A stretch of 64,000 nucleotides of DNA from Caballeronia sp. SBC1 (GTDB taxonomy: Bacteria; Pseudomonadota; Gammaproteobacteria; Burkholderiales; Burkholderiaceae): positions 3,162,001 to 3,226,000 of the forward strand of contig NZ_CP049156.1 in NCBI RefSeq assembly GCF_011493005.1, given 5' to 3'. Within the stretch, counting starts at the first letter, position 1. The number at the start of each line of letters is the position of its first letter. Positions 18,748-27,651 of the stretch are shown piece after piece. A model generated the notes under the pieces. The model ran no database searches and had not been told where the DNA came from. It saw only the letters and a program-made list of their open reading frames with translations. The position numbers and the translations under genes were made by a program.

Positions 18748-19797
18748 ATGCGCAAGCCGCTGCCTCAAGACGACCTGGATTTTGTCGTCGAGCGTACCGC
18801 CGATGTCTGGTCCGCCCTTCAAGGGGCGCGGCTGTTCATCTCCGGCGGTACGGGCTTTATTGGCTCATGGCTGCTTGAAGTCGTGCAGCACGCCAATCGC
18901 GTGCTGGGCAGCAAGATTGAAACCGTTGCGCTGAGCCGCGATCCGCAGAAAGCCATCAGTTATGCGCCGCATCTGTTTGCAGTGCCCGGCATGAAGCTCA
19001 TTCAAGGCGATGTCGCGAGTTTCGAAGCGGCGCGTCAGGCTATTGACGCCTGCATTCATGCTGCAACGGACGTTGCCGATCTTGCCCGTGCAGGCGATGC
19101 ATTGCGCGTGTTCGATACCGGTGTGACCGGTACGCGTCGCGTGTTGGATTTCGCGCAAGTGAATGGTGCATCGCGGTTTCTGCTGACGTCGAGCGGTGCT
19201 GTGTACGGCGTACAGCCAGCCACGCTCGCGCGTACGCCTGAAACGTTCTCAGGTGCGCCCGACCCGTTGAAGATGGCAAGCGCCTATGGCGAGAGCAAGC
19301 GTGCGTCCGAATGGCTGGCCTCCGCCTACGCGCAGCAAAACAGCAGCATGCACGTGGGCATCGCGCGGATCTACGCGTTGCTTGGACCGGCCATTCCGTT
19401 GGACGGTCCCTTCGCCGCGGGCAATTTCATCCGCGATGCGCTGGCGGGAAAACAGATTGGCATCAGCGGCGACGGGCGCCCGCTGCGGAGCTATCTGTAC
19501 ATGGCAGACGCGTGCGTCTGGCTCCTGCGCATGCTGGTTCGCGGTGAAAGTGGCACCGCGTATAACGTCGGCTCCGAACGCGAAATTTCGATCATCGATC
19601 TCGCACGGATGGTGGAAGGCCAATGCGGCTCGACACTGCCCGCGGCACCAGCAGCGAAGGCCGGCAATGGCCCCGCTCCGCGTTACGTACCGGATACGTC
19701 GAAGGCGCGACACGCGCTTGATGTCGACGAATTCACTCCTTTGGAACTGGCTCTGTCCAAGACGATCAACTGGAACCGCTCAGCGGTCACGGCATGA
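18748..19797 (+). CDS. NAD(P)-dependent SDR of the CDP-deoxysugar operon
   Basis: A 349-residue extended SDR with a 28-residue N-terminal extension, then FISGGTGFIGSWLLE (about 32-46), CIHAATDVADLA, LTSSGAVYG and YGESKRASE as YxxxK. Its place after rfbH is where CDP-abequose or CDP-paratose synthase genes lie in dideoxyhexose loci, so reduction of a 4-keto (or branched keto) CDP-sugar is the likely role. The C-terminal RSYLYMADACVWLLRML segment is typical of sugar SDRs. It starts 10 bp after rfbH behind a GGGA site, and its stop overlaps the transketolase start (ATGA). Confidence 0.85.
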   Translation: MRKPLPQDDLDFVVERTADVWSALQGARLFISGGTGFIGSWLLEVVQHANRVLGSKIETVALSRDPQKAISYAPHLFAVPGMKLIQGDVASFEAARQAIDACIHAATDVADLARAGDALRVFDTGVTGTRRVLDFAQVNGASRFLLTSSGAVYGVQPATLARTPETFSGAPDPLKMASAYGESKRASEWLASAYAQQNSSMHVGIARIYALLGPAIPLDGPFAAGNFIRDALAGKQIGISGDGRPLRSYLYMADACVWLLRMLVRGESGTAYNVGSEREISIIDLARMVEGQCGSTLPAAPAAKAGNGPAPRYVPDTSKARHALDVDEFTPLELALSKTINWNRSAVTA

Positions 19798-20600
19798 AAA
19801 AATTCGACGCAGTCCGCGTTCGCAAGACCATTCTCGACATGGCGTTCGCCGGGTCGACCGTTCACATCGGCTGTGCATTTTCGATTGTGGAACTGCTCGC
19901 GGTGCTTTATCGCAATCACCTCAACTTCGACGCCAAGGACCCACATGCGGCGCACCGTGACTACATGGTGCTGAGCAAGGGGCACGGCGTGATGGCGCAA
20001 TACGCCTGCCTGCATGAGATCGGCTGGCTGAGCGATGAAGAGATGCACACCTACTTCGGCAACGGTACGCGCCTGAAGGGCTTGGCCGATGCGCACGTGC
20101 CTGGCGTAGAAGTCACGGCCGGTTCGCTTGGGCATGGCCTCTCGGTTGGTGTTGGGCTTGCGCTCGGCGCGAAGATGAACAAGACGGAGCAAATGTGCTA
20201 CGCGCTGGTGGGCGACGGCGAACTGAACGAAGGCACGATCTGGGAAGCCTCGCTGTTCGCAGCGCAATTCAAGCTCGACAACCTGGTTGTTATCGTTGAC
20301 GTGAACGGCTTCCAGGCGATGGGTACGACCGACGAAGTGATCAGCCTCGGCGATATTGAAGCCAAGTTCAGGGCGTTCGATTTCGAGGCGGTCAGTATCG
20401 ATGGTCATGATGAAGCGGCGATTGATAGTGCGTATCGGGATTTCAAGTCCAGCAAGAATGGCAAGCCGAAGGCGCTGATCGCAAAGACGGTCAAGGGCAA
20501 GGGCGTGTCATTCATGGAACACGACAACATCTGGCACTACACGCGGCTTAATCCGCAGACCTACGAAGCCGCCATTACGGAACTGGGAGAGCGCGCATGA
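19794..20600 (+). CDS. Transketolase-like ThDP enzyme, N-terminal subunit
   Basis: A 268-residue subunit corresponding to the pyrophosphate-binding domain of transketolase. STVHIGCAFSIVELLAVLY and LSKGHGVMAQYA (about 60-70) lead to AGSLGHGLSVGVGLALG (about 109-125) and the ThDP motif GDGELNEGTIWEA (140-152), ending near VDVNGFQ (168-173). Split transketolases occur in bacterial sugar pathways, including apulose catabolism. Here the gene is locked into a CDP-sugar operon by ATGA overlaps on both sides, so transfer of a two-carbon ketol unit to a keto sugar nucleotide is more likely than pentose-phosphate work; this is inference. Confidence 0.9.
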   Translation: MKKFDAVRVRKTILDMAFAGSTVHIGCAFSIVELLAVLYRNHLNFDAKDPHAAHRDYMVLSKGHGVMAQYACLHEIGWLSDEEMHTYFGNGTRLKGLADAHVPGVEVTAGSLGHGLSVGVGLALGAKMNKTEQMCYALVGDGELNEGTIWEASLFAAQFKLDNLVVIVDVNGFQAMGTTDEVISLGDIEAKFRAFDFEAVSIDGHDEAAIDSAYRDFKSSKNGKPKALIAKTVKGKGVSFMEHDNIWHYTRLNPQTYEAAITELGERA

Positions 20601-21526
20601 GAGACGCATTTTCTAACGCGCTGGTTGCGGCCGCGAAGAAAGACCCGAAGGTGTTATTGCTGACGGGCGATCATGGCTATGCCCTCTTCGATGCATTCAG
20701 GAAGTCCTGCCCGGACCAGTACATCAATTGCGGCATTGCCGAGCAGAACATGGTGGGAGTCGCGGCCGGGCTGGCGAAGGCCGGCTTCAAACCGGTCGTG
20801 TACGGACTCGCCGCCTTCGTGCCCATTCGTGTGCTCGAGCAGATCAAGATCGACGTGTGTTACGAGAATCTGCCGGTCACCTTCATTGGCGACGGCGCCG
20901 GCGTGGTGTACGCCCAACTGGGCACGAGCCACCAGAGTACCGAAGACATTGCCGCGCTGCGTGGCGTGCCGCAAATCTCCATCTACTCCCCTGGCGATCG
21001 CTTCGAACTGACGGCGTGTGCCGAGCATATCGTGCGGAATCCGGGACCGGCGTATATGCGCATGGGCAAGGCCGATCTGGGCGACGTGCATCGTGGTCCT
21101 ATTGAAGGCTGGAGTCACGGCGACCTGATTCCCGTGACAAACACCGGTGCGCCGTATCTTTTCATCGGTACAGGCTCCGGCTTGAAAATGGCTCAAAAAG
21201 CCGCCGAAGCGTTAGGCAATGCCGACGTTGTTTCAGCGCCCTGCCTCAAGCCGTTCCCCGCAAGGTCATTGCGTGAACTGGCGAAAGGGCGCGAAGCGAT
21301 CGTCACGTTCGAGGAGCATTCCATTTATGGTGGACTCGGCGGCGTGGTGGCTGAAACGCTGATGGGTCAGTACCTCGGCACCTTTGTGCGCGTCGGTATC
21401 CAGGATCAGTTCAGCTCGCTCTGCGGCAATTATTCTTTCCTGATGGAAAGTCACGGCTTGTCGTCCGAGGCCGTGGACCGCCAGATCAGGGAGGCATTGA
21501 ATGCCACTGTCCAACTCCAGGACTGA
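20597..21526 (+). CDS. Transketolase-like ThDP enzyme, C-terminal subunit
   Basis: A 309-residue subunit with the pyrimidine-binding and C-terminal domains of transketolase. CGIAEQNMVGVAAGLAKAG holds the conserved Glu49 that activates the ThDP aminopyrimidine, FIGDGAGVVYAQLGTSHQ and DIAALRGVP follow, and the C-terminal domain includes IVTFEEHSIYGGLGGVVAE. It pairs with the preceding subunit (4-bp ATGA overlap), matching the length of a split enzyme of about 577 residues. Its end overlaps the gtrA-like gene by 26 bp. DXS and pyruvate-dehydrogenase beta share the fold, but the motifs fit split transketolase best. Confidence 0.9.
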   Translation: MRDAFSNALVAAAKKDPKVLLLTGDHGYALFDAFRKSCPDQYINCGIAEQNMVGVAAGLAKAGFKPVVYGLAAFVPIRVLEQIKIDVCYENLPVTFIGDGAGVVYAQLGTSHQSTEDIAALRGVPQISIYSPGDRFELTACAEHIVRNPGPAYMRMGKADLGDVHRGPIEGWSHGDLIPVTNTGAPYLFIGTGSGLKMAQKAAEALGNADVVSAPCLKPFPARSLRELAKGREAIVTFEEHSIYGGLGGVVAETLMGQYLGTFVRVGIQDQFSSLCGNYSFLMESHGLSSEAVDRQIREALNATVQLQD

Positions 21527-21962
21527 AGAGGCGGTCAACGGGCAGCCTATCGTGGACGATCCTATTGCACTTGCCGCGGCTCCCGAGCCGCGCGTCAACA
21601 CGTGGTACCAGTTGCTGCGCTTTCTGGTGGTCGGCGGGATTAACACCGTCTTCGGTTATGCGCTGTTCGCCGTCTTCACGTGGTTTGGAATGAAGTATCC
21701 GCTCGCGATTGCGCTGGCGACCATCGGCGGCGTGTTGTTTAATTTCCAGAGCGTTGGGCGCCTTGTGTTTGGCGGCGCGCCGCGATCGCGCTTCTGGCGC
21801 TTCGTTGGTGTGTATTGCCTGATCTACCTGATCAACCTCGGTGGTGTGAAGCTATTGTTGAGCTCTGGCCTAAACGTGTACGTGGCGAACGGCATCATGC
21901 TGATTCCCCTTGCCGGCCTCGCTTTCATCCTTAATCGTCGGTTTGTTTTCAATCTGCCATGA
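21501..21962 (+). CDS. GtrA-family membrane protein
   Basis: A 153-residue protein with a polar N-terminus and four predicted membrane helices (about 38-58, 65-88, 95-118, 122-145). RFLVVGGINTVFGYALF is the opening of GtrA proteins and FILNRRFVF the ending. GtrA is thought to help flip undecaprenyl-phosphate-linked sugars across the inner membrane for glycan side-chain addition. It overlaps the transketolase gene by 26 bp and the gtrB-like gene by 4 bp, so all are translated together. A different upstream start cannot be excluded, but ATG 21501 follows a GGGAGG sequence. Confidence 0.88.
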   Translation: MPLSNSRTEEAVNGQPIVDDPIALAAAPEPRVNTWYQLLRFLVVGGINTVFGYALFAVFTWFGMKYPLAIALATIGGVLFNFQSVGRLVFGGAPRSRFWRFVGVYCLIYLINLGGVKLLLSSGLNVYVANGIMLIPLAGLAFILNRRFVFNLP

Positions 21963-22954
21963 AGCATATAACGGTCGTTACCCCCTGTTTCAATGAAGAA
22001 GAAAATGTCGAGGCGGTGTACACCGAGACGAAGCGGATTTTCGCGACCATTCCGGAAGTCACGTACGACCACTTGTTCATCGACAACGCGTCCTACGATA
22101 AAACCGTCAGCATTCTTCGCGGGATTGCCGCGACCGATCCGAACGTCAGCGTGATTGTGAATGCCCGCAACTTTGGGCATATCAAATCGCCGGTGCATGG
22201 ATTGTTGCAGGCTAAAGGTGACGCCGTGATCCTGCTGGTGGCCGATCTTCAGGATCCGCCCGAGTTGATGCGCGACTTTGTCCGCAACTGGCTGGAAGGG
22301 GCACCCATTGTTGTGGGTGTGAAACCTGAGGCCAAGGAATCCGCATTGTTCTTTGCTATTCGCCGTGCGTATTACCGGATGGTCACGCGGATCGCGAACG
22401 TCAAGCTGATCCAGAACTTCACGGGCTTCGGACTCTACGACCGCAAGGTGATCGAGATCATCCGGCAGATCGACGATCCGTATCCCTACTTCCGCGGCCT
22501 GATCTGTGAGATCGGGTTTGACGCGATTCAGATCCCTTACGTGCAGCCGCGGCGTAAGCGAGGGATATCGAAGAATAATTTCTATACGCTCTACGACATT
22601 GCGATGCTGGGCATTACATCGCATTCGAAAGTGCCGTTGCGGCTGGCGACTATCGCCGGATTTTTCTTGTCAGGTGTGAGTTTGTGCGTGTCCGTGGTCT
22701 ATATGATTTTGAAGCTGCTGTACTGGAACAGCTTCGTCATGGGAAGCGCGCCGTTGTTGATCGGATTGTTCTTCTTTTCATCGGTCCAGTTGTTTTTTAT
22801 TGGGCTGCTGGGCGAATACGTGGGCGCGATTTTGACTTATGCGCAAAAGCGGCCGCTGGTGGTGGAAAGGGAGCGGATTGTGGGGGGGGGGGGTGCAGCG
22901 TCTTTTGTGCATCCGGCTGTGACCGTTGCCGATTCGACCTCGCCTACCGCGTAG
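21959..22954 (+). CDS. GtrB/DPM1-like GT2 glycosyltransferase
   Basis: A 331-residue GT2 enzyme with VVTPCFNEEENVEAVY at the N-terminus, VNARNFGHIKSPVHGLL, the metal site LLVADLQDPPEL (about 92-103), RRKRGISKNNFYTLYDIAM and two C-terminal membrane helices (about 228-250 and 262-285). GtrB-type enzymes load a sugar from its nucleotide onto undecaprenyl phosphate. With GtrA and the CDP-sugar operon it may handle the novel sugar, which would then need a GT-C enzyme on the periplasmic side. A 12-G run lies 20-24 codons before the stop. ATG 21959 overlaps the gtrA stop (ATGA). Confidence 0.9.
   Translation: MKHITVVTPCFNEEENVEAVYTETKRIFATIPEVTYDHLFIDNASYDKTVSILRGIAATDPNVSVIVNARNFGHIKSPVHGLLQAKGDAVILLVADLQDPPELMRDFVRNWLEGAPIVVGVKPEAKESALFFAIRRAYYRMVTRIANVKLIQNFTGFGLYDRKVIEIIRQIDDPYPYFRGLICEIGFDAIQIPYVQPRRKRGISKNNFYTLYDIAMLGITSHSKVPLRLATIAGFFLSGVSLCVSVVYMILKLLYWNSFVMGSAPLLIGLFFFSSVQLFFIGLLGEYVGAILTYAQKRPLVVERERIVGGGGAASFVHPAVTVADSTSPTA
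22882..22893 (+). repeat. Run of twelve G in the gtrB-like gene
   Basis: Twelve consecutive G encode the Gly run before AASFVHP at the C-terminal tail. Such tracts slip during replication. Thirteen G would shift the tail to a frame ending at 22995; eleven G would end it at 22922. Confidence 0.95.
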
Positions 22955-23008
22955 CCAAAACAAACGGCTTTTCCTGCCTCGTAGGTGATCGCTAGGTTGT
23001 TCGAGTTC

Positions 23009-23039
23009 GAGAGGGGATCGCGTTAAACGATCCCCTCTC
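23009..23039. terminator. Strong hairpin terminator between convergent genes
   Basis: Twelve-base arms GAGAGGGGATCG (23009-23020) and CGATCCCCTCTC (23028-23039) pair perfectly around a 7-base loop, followed by CCATTTCT. It ends the rfbF-gtrB operon and may also serve the convergent methyltransferase pseudogene. Confidence 0.85.
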
Positions 23040-23061
23040 CCATTTCTGTCACGTAAGTCTG

Positions 23062-24147
23062 TCAAGTAAGCCGCTTCTTGACCACGATGCCAGCCGACGT
23101 TGTGACGTGCCTCCCAAACTTGATCTTCAAATGCGGTTCATTCGAGTAAGGGGGAAGGTCTACGTGAAAATCCAGGAAGTGGGAACCGGGTGCGATCACG
23201 AAAGGTTGGACCTCATGGCCAAGCATCTCCAGGCTCGACACCAATTCCCCCATGTCGCGCTGGCGGTATAACACCGTCGGTCCGCTATCAATCGTGTCAT
23301 CGTTTGAAGACAAGTTGAATTCAGTTGTATGGACCGCCACGCCGCCCGGCTTAAGCGTATTTTCACGACTGTTGATCACAAACTGCATGCCGGCCTCGAG
23401 GGACCCGAGGTGTTCGAAACTGCAGCAAGACCACGTGAAGTCAAAGCCCCTTCAGGTCCGCATCAATGGCGTTCATGTCAGAGAACCGGTGCGACACCTT
23501 GCTGTTGAATACCTCTTTGCTGACGAGATCCGGATCAAGAAACTCGTTCAAGGTATCGCTGTGCTGACCTGACCGGTTTCGGTCCAGCCGGAAGAAAGTC
23601 CGATTTCGGCGTGCGCGTCTGTGGCTAAGATGCCGGCGCCCAAGTTGGCAAATACGGACGGCAGCCGCTCTGTGCCAACGCCAAACCCCACGCCCAGAAA
23701 GCTTTCCTTGAGAACGCCCAGTCGCTCAAGGTGGTAATACACGAATATCCATTCCCATACCTTTCGATGGAATTGGACCGGATGTGCAAGGGTTCTGCAA
23801 AGTTGGGCATAACGCGGGTGAATGAAATCTGCCGCGCTGCAGGTCGAGAAAGGCAGGAAGAGCTTCTCCGCCGACCAACGCGATGGTTGAGGCAAATAAA
23901 TATGCTCACGCAACACGCTTGCCACGCGGTGATCAAAATCGCTATCGAATTTGGGAATCTGCTGTTCAATAGCTGTCACCCGCCGCGACAGGTCTGAACA
24001 GACAGCGGCTACCTCAGCGGTGACCGCCTCTACCTCAGCGGCGATCTCCTTACTTCGGGACTGCCTCGATATTTCCTTGTCAATGTTTAGAATCGCAGCG
24101 TAGGCTCGGATGAGCTGACGGAATGGCGTGATATGAGTAAAAGGCAT
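23062..24147 (-). pseudogene. SAM-dependent methyltransferase broken by two compensating indels
   Basis: Two open segments in the same frame, 24147-23548 and 23388-23062, are pieces of one gene. The first holds a coiled N-terminus and the SAM motif FLGVGFGVGTERL; the second holds the late strand GGVAVHTTEF and DFHVDLPPY. Between them the frame is lost by a direct duplication CTGAC-CTGAC (23564-23573, five extra bases) and regained by one extra G in a GGGG run (23447-23450). The shifted middle reads HSDTLNEFLDPDLVSKEVF then DADLKGFDFTWSCCSFEHLG once repaired, giving about 359 residues. The primary frame stops after VSTAIP, so the active domain would not be made. The product would have methylated a sugar or lipid intermediate. 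Confidence 0.8.
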
Positions 24148-24389
24148 AGTCGCCTTACTTCATTTATTCGCCCCTAATCACCGAGCGCGGACGGAAGAGC
24201 GGCACCATTCAAATTAAACCATGCGGCAAAAAACCGCTTCGTTCAGCCATACTAACAGGCGGCCTGGACGCATGCAGTTCGGACGCGGGCCCAAAATTCA
24301 GATCGTCAGATCGAACTGATTGAGCGGCGCCTGGAGAATCGACGAAGATGTCTCCAGGCAACTCATCTACCTGCCAGCGAGTTTACGAG

Positions 24390-26258
24390 TCATCCGCCAG
24401 TTGTGTCGGAAGATGTTGCGGGCGCGTCGCGTAAAGTAAGGGTCTTGAGGCCAATCCCAAACACTCGATTATCTGCGGAGGCGCTCAACTGGCTCGGCGA
24501 GACCGCTCCGGGCGCCCGAAAGACGATCTTCAGGGTGCCGTCTTTAATCAGATCGGCAGGAATGGTCGCCGTGCGGGGCCCTTGAGGAGAGGCAGAAGTG
24601 AAATCCCACTCCGCGATTTTTGTTCCATTGACCTCGACGATAATCTGCTGCCGATCATGGGGCGGGCTGATGTACGCCATGGCGTCGACATCGAGTTGAT
24701 TCGGGATCTTGCGATTCTTCGGGATCGTGATCTGAATCTCGGCATCATTGGTAGCCCATGTTCCCCACGGTTCGGTGCCATACCACCCGCGGCCGAGCAG
24801 TACCCGACCATTGCCCGACGAGGAAAAAGATATGACGTCTCCCGGCTGATATTGCATCAGGCACGAGCTATCGATGGCCACGTATTCCGAGCTCCAGGCG
24901 TGATTCGGAGAACAATTCTTATCGAAAGGGATGCGGGGAACAACCGCATATTGAACCCCATCTGTGATCTTCATTCCCGACCACCATCTGTAGTCGAGAG
25001 GATGATTGAAAACAACTCTTGATATCAGTGCATTCGATATCAAGGGGAGTGATTTGTCGTAGAAGACTGCGTTTTCCGAAGTCAGTTGCTGGAATTGGTA
25101 GGTGGCCAATTCCTTTGCTTGCTCAAATGCGCGGACAGTGGGCGAGAGAGGCTCAGTGAACGCTCGCAGCACCCAGGTTGCCATATAGGCTGCAAGCAGC
25201 GGAGTAGCGCAATCCACCAGTAACCGGTTACGCATGCTGGGTCTGTCGATTAGAGCGGCCAGCAGCCTGACGCCATTCATCATGCCGACCGTCACAACAA
25301 TGTACATGTGCTTCTTAACGGCATAAGGCGATCCGTCGCCGTGCAGTGACCATGCCAGATATTGCAATACGACCAGTGAGCATGCTGCCAGCCCGGCAGC
25401 GCCAAGGACAAGATCCGCTTTTTCGGCATTGCGGAACACGTATCGCCACGCGTTCAAAGCACAAATGACAGCGCAAATGAAAACCACCAACGGCATCGAA
25501 TATGCGAACTCGAGAGCCCCGTTGTTAGACGAGATCTGTCGCATCAACTTGAACTCGGGATGCGAAACCAGGATAACGAGCGTCAACAGGACGACTACGC
25601 CAGCAGCGACGGCGCCCTGAAGGGGAAACGCCCTGCGATCACGCCAAAGCCGCAGCAACTCCAGTGCAAGCAGAAAACAGCCGGTTGCCATGATATGGAT
25701 GGCATTGAGAGGCTGCACCCACATCGTCAGCGTTCCCATGATGATGAAAATCGCTGATCGATAGGATAGACGCTCGACTTTGACCAGACACAAAAGCGCG
25801 AAGAAATAAAATGCGTCGCCCACTAGTTGCGGGTAGAAAAAATTGAGGACGACTTCCCATCCAACCAGCGATTGCGTTCTTTGGATTAGTAAGAAGGCAC
25901 CCAAAAATAAAGCTAGCCGAATGGGCGTGTCCGCAACAATTCGTGCTGCGATCAGATAGGTGAAAAATGTCGCGCCTACTGTGACAAGACTGATACCTAC
26001 AAGGCCTGATCCGCCTACCCATCCGATCAAAGCCGCCATCCAATGAGAGACGGGTGGATAAAACGCCATGACGCTGATGCGGTCGGCGGCGTCCGCAGCA
26101 ACGCCACCCGATCGCATGATCTCGTCAATCAGTGTGAAATGCAGGATGTAGTCGGGGCTGCCATTCTGAAAGTACGGGCCGTACCTGAACATCAAGAATA
26201 GGAGAGCGCTCGCGCCAAGCAACAAGGGGCTCAGTCGGAGCCCTGTTTGATTCTTCAT
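24390..26258 (-). CDS. Polytopic GT-C-like membrane protein with C-terminal beta domain
   Basis: A 622-residue protein with about eleven hydrophobic segments in residues 8-400, beginning LSPLLLGASALLFLMF, and a first periplasmic loop containing PDYILH (D36, H40), the position of the acidic catalytic site in GT-C transferases. Residues about 480-620 form a soluble, strand-rich domain (GRGWYGTEPWGTWATND, IIVEVNGTKIAEWDF, RVFGIGLKTLTLRD) like the C-terminal domains of some OpgB-like phosphoglycerol transferases. The likely role is transfer of a sugar or other group from a polyprenyl carrier to glycan in the periplasm; the substrate is unknown. An AAGG site precedes the ATG. It has no close operon partner. 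Confidence 0.75.
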   Translation of the reverse strand: MKNQTGLRLSPLLLGASALLFLMFRYGPYFQNGSPDYILHFTLIDEIMRSGGVAADAADRISVMAFYPPVSHWMAALIGWVGGSGLVGISLVTVGATFFTYLIAARIVADTPIRLALFLGAFLLIQRTQSLVGWEVVLNFFYPQLVGDAFYFFALLCLVKVERLSYRSAIFIIMGTLTMWVQPLNAIHIMATGCFLLALELLRLWRDRRAFPLQGAVAAGVVVLLTLVILVSHPEFKLMRQISSNNGALEFAYSMPLVVFICAVICALNAWRYVFRNAEKADLVLGAAGLAACSLVVLQYLAWSLHGDGSPYAVKKHMYIVVTVGMMNGVRLLAALIDRPSMRNRLLVDCATPLLAAYMATWVLRAFTEPLSPTVRAFEQAKELATYQFQQLTSENAVFYDKSLPLISNALISRVVFNHPLDYRWWSGMKITDGVQYAVVPRIPFDKNCSPNHAWSSEYVAIDSSCLMQYQPGDVISFSSSGNGRVLLGRGWYGTEPWGTWATNDAEIQITIPKNRKIPNQLDVDAMAYISPPHDRQQIIVEVNGTKIAEWDFTSASPQGPRTATIPADLIKDGTLKIVFRAPGAVSPSQLSASADNRVFGIGLKTLTLRDAPATSSDTTGG

Positions 26259-26714
26259 TTTTAGACCTTATGGAAACAGCTGCGACGATCCGACCCGATC
26301 ACCTGCCACGTGGCACCGTTGGCAAGCGGTGCGATAGATGATGACCACTGGTAACCACAGCTTCTTAGCTTCTGCGTTCATGGGAGGCCTCTCGGTACAT
26401 TTGGCGGCAGTTTATCGCAAACCAGCTTGATGAATCATAAAAGCCCCCTCGATCCGAGCCTCCAAATCGCTGAGCTCTTCCATTAGGGCATTCAAAGGTA
26501 ACTTCAGATTGTCCGGCGCAGTCAGGGACTGCTTTGCGGTTCGGTGGCACTACGTATGTTCATGTAGAACCCCAGTGCGCGTCATGCCAGCGGTGTCGTG
26601 ATAGCAAGACACTTAATGGATCTCCGGTGGCCATACCGGGGCTCGGAGCTATCGCGGAAATTCGAATCCGTGAAGCAGTTATTGTGAAAGTGCTTTAATC
26701 CGGAGCGCGATCAA
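26259..26714. other. Gene-free spacer before the IS remnants
   Basis: No coding sequence was recognised here. The stretch lies between the promoter side of the GT-C-like gene and the IS30 remnant. Confidence 0.45.
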
Positions 26715-26960
26715 ATGTGAACTGCAACTTCTTACCAACAACTGCAGCCGGAAGAACGCCTAACCATTGCAAGCTTGCATCTGCAGGTTCCGAGTATGCG
26801 GGCCAAGCCCGCATACTCGGGCGCTCACCGGGCACTATCAGCCGTGAACTCATGCGAAACAGCTCCCCTGTTGGCTACGCATCGGCGCCCGCTGCAGCGT
26901 TTTGCCGGGCACGAGGTAAGTATTGGCGGCTATCGAGCGCGGAAGCGGGACGGCAACCCT
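26715..26960 (+). mobile_element. IS30-type transposase N-terminal remnant
   Basis: The plus strand reads YQQLQPEERLTIASLHLQ in one frame, then ILGRSPGTISRELMRNSS and VGYASAPAAAFCRARGKYW in another. These are the N-terminal helix-turn-helix blocks of IS30-family transposases (EERxxIxxLxxxG, LGRSPSTISRELRRN). The frame change falls at a perfect palindrome at 26791-26819. The DDE part is missing, and IS3 sequence follows directly. Confidence 0.75.
26791..26819. repeat. Perfect 13-bp inverted repeat with 3-bp loop
   Basis: CGAGTATGCGGGC (26791-26803) is followed after CAA by its exact complement (26807-26819). It lies inside the IS30 remnant exactly where the transposase frame changes, so it may mark a fold-back duplication. 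No T-run follows. Confidence 0.9.
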
Positions 26961-26961
26961 G

Positions 26962-27420
26962 ATTTAAAGTGGTTGACGGACGATCAAATGCTGGCGATGA
27001 TCCCAGCCATTCATGCTGAATTCCAAAGCGCTTATGCACCGTTCTGTGCATGATGCGTGAATTTGCAGTTGCGCGGCTTTGCCGCCGGTAAAGTGCAAGT
27101 TCAACGGCGCACGCGTGAGATGGCATCCGTGTTTGTCACACGCGATGCTACTAAGGAACCGCGTACTGCGAACACGGCCTGCCGATGGATGAGAATTTTC
27201 GATCGAAACCCCTTTGCCGTGCGGCCTAATAGGTCCGAACATCAGATACCACGTACCTTCGAAAAGTGAGAGCTGGATGTATCTCGCCATTGTTCCGGAC
27301 CTGCTCAACCACGAGGTGATTGGCTGACTGCTCAAGCTGCCCACGACGGTAGAAATTGTGGCGCACGCATTGACGATGGCCTGGTTTGGAGCTGAATCGG
27401 ACGACTCCGCGCATAACGTT
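26962..27420 (+). mobile_element. IS3-type orfB transposase remnant
   Basis: The plus strand gives WLTDDQMLAMIPAIHAEFQ near 26972, then LRGFAAGKVQVQR, HGLPMDENF and SWMYLAIVPDLLNHEVIG with a stop where Trp is expected, and finally ALTMAWFGAE near 27400. These are consecutive blocks of IS3-family OrfB (family forms: ERVERLM, HGLPVADN, YLAIVLDLFSREVVGW, DALTMAW). Several frameshifts and in-frame stops make it dead. It is joined end to end with the IS30 remnant, showing nested insertion and decay. Confidence 0.78.
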
Positions 27421-27651
27421 TTTTCGAAGCGGCGCTATCTCACCGGCTCAGCTTGACACCTCAGCATATGCGAGTCGGCTTGAAATAGCGGTTAAGCCGG
27501 TCGTCTTACGGAACACGCGGGGGCGATAACAAGGCGGTCCGCGCCGCTTATAGATCTCGAACCTGCTAGCGAAACAGTAAAACCAATCCAAACACTCAAA
27601 CCAACTCAGCCCCGAACTGAGCGAAATGAAGTTACAAAGGAGAAACCCAGC

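Noticed and set aside
17085-18755. Long minus-strand frame opposite rfbG/rfbH
   Set aside because: Rich in R and H with no family motif and exactly opposite two well-supported genes.
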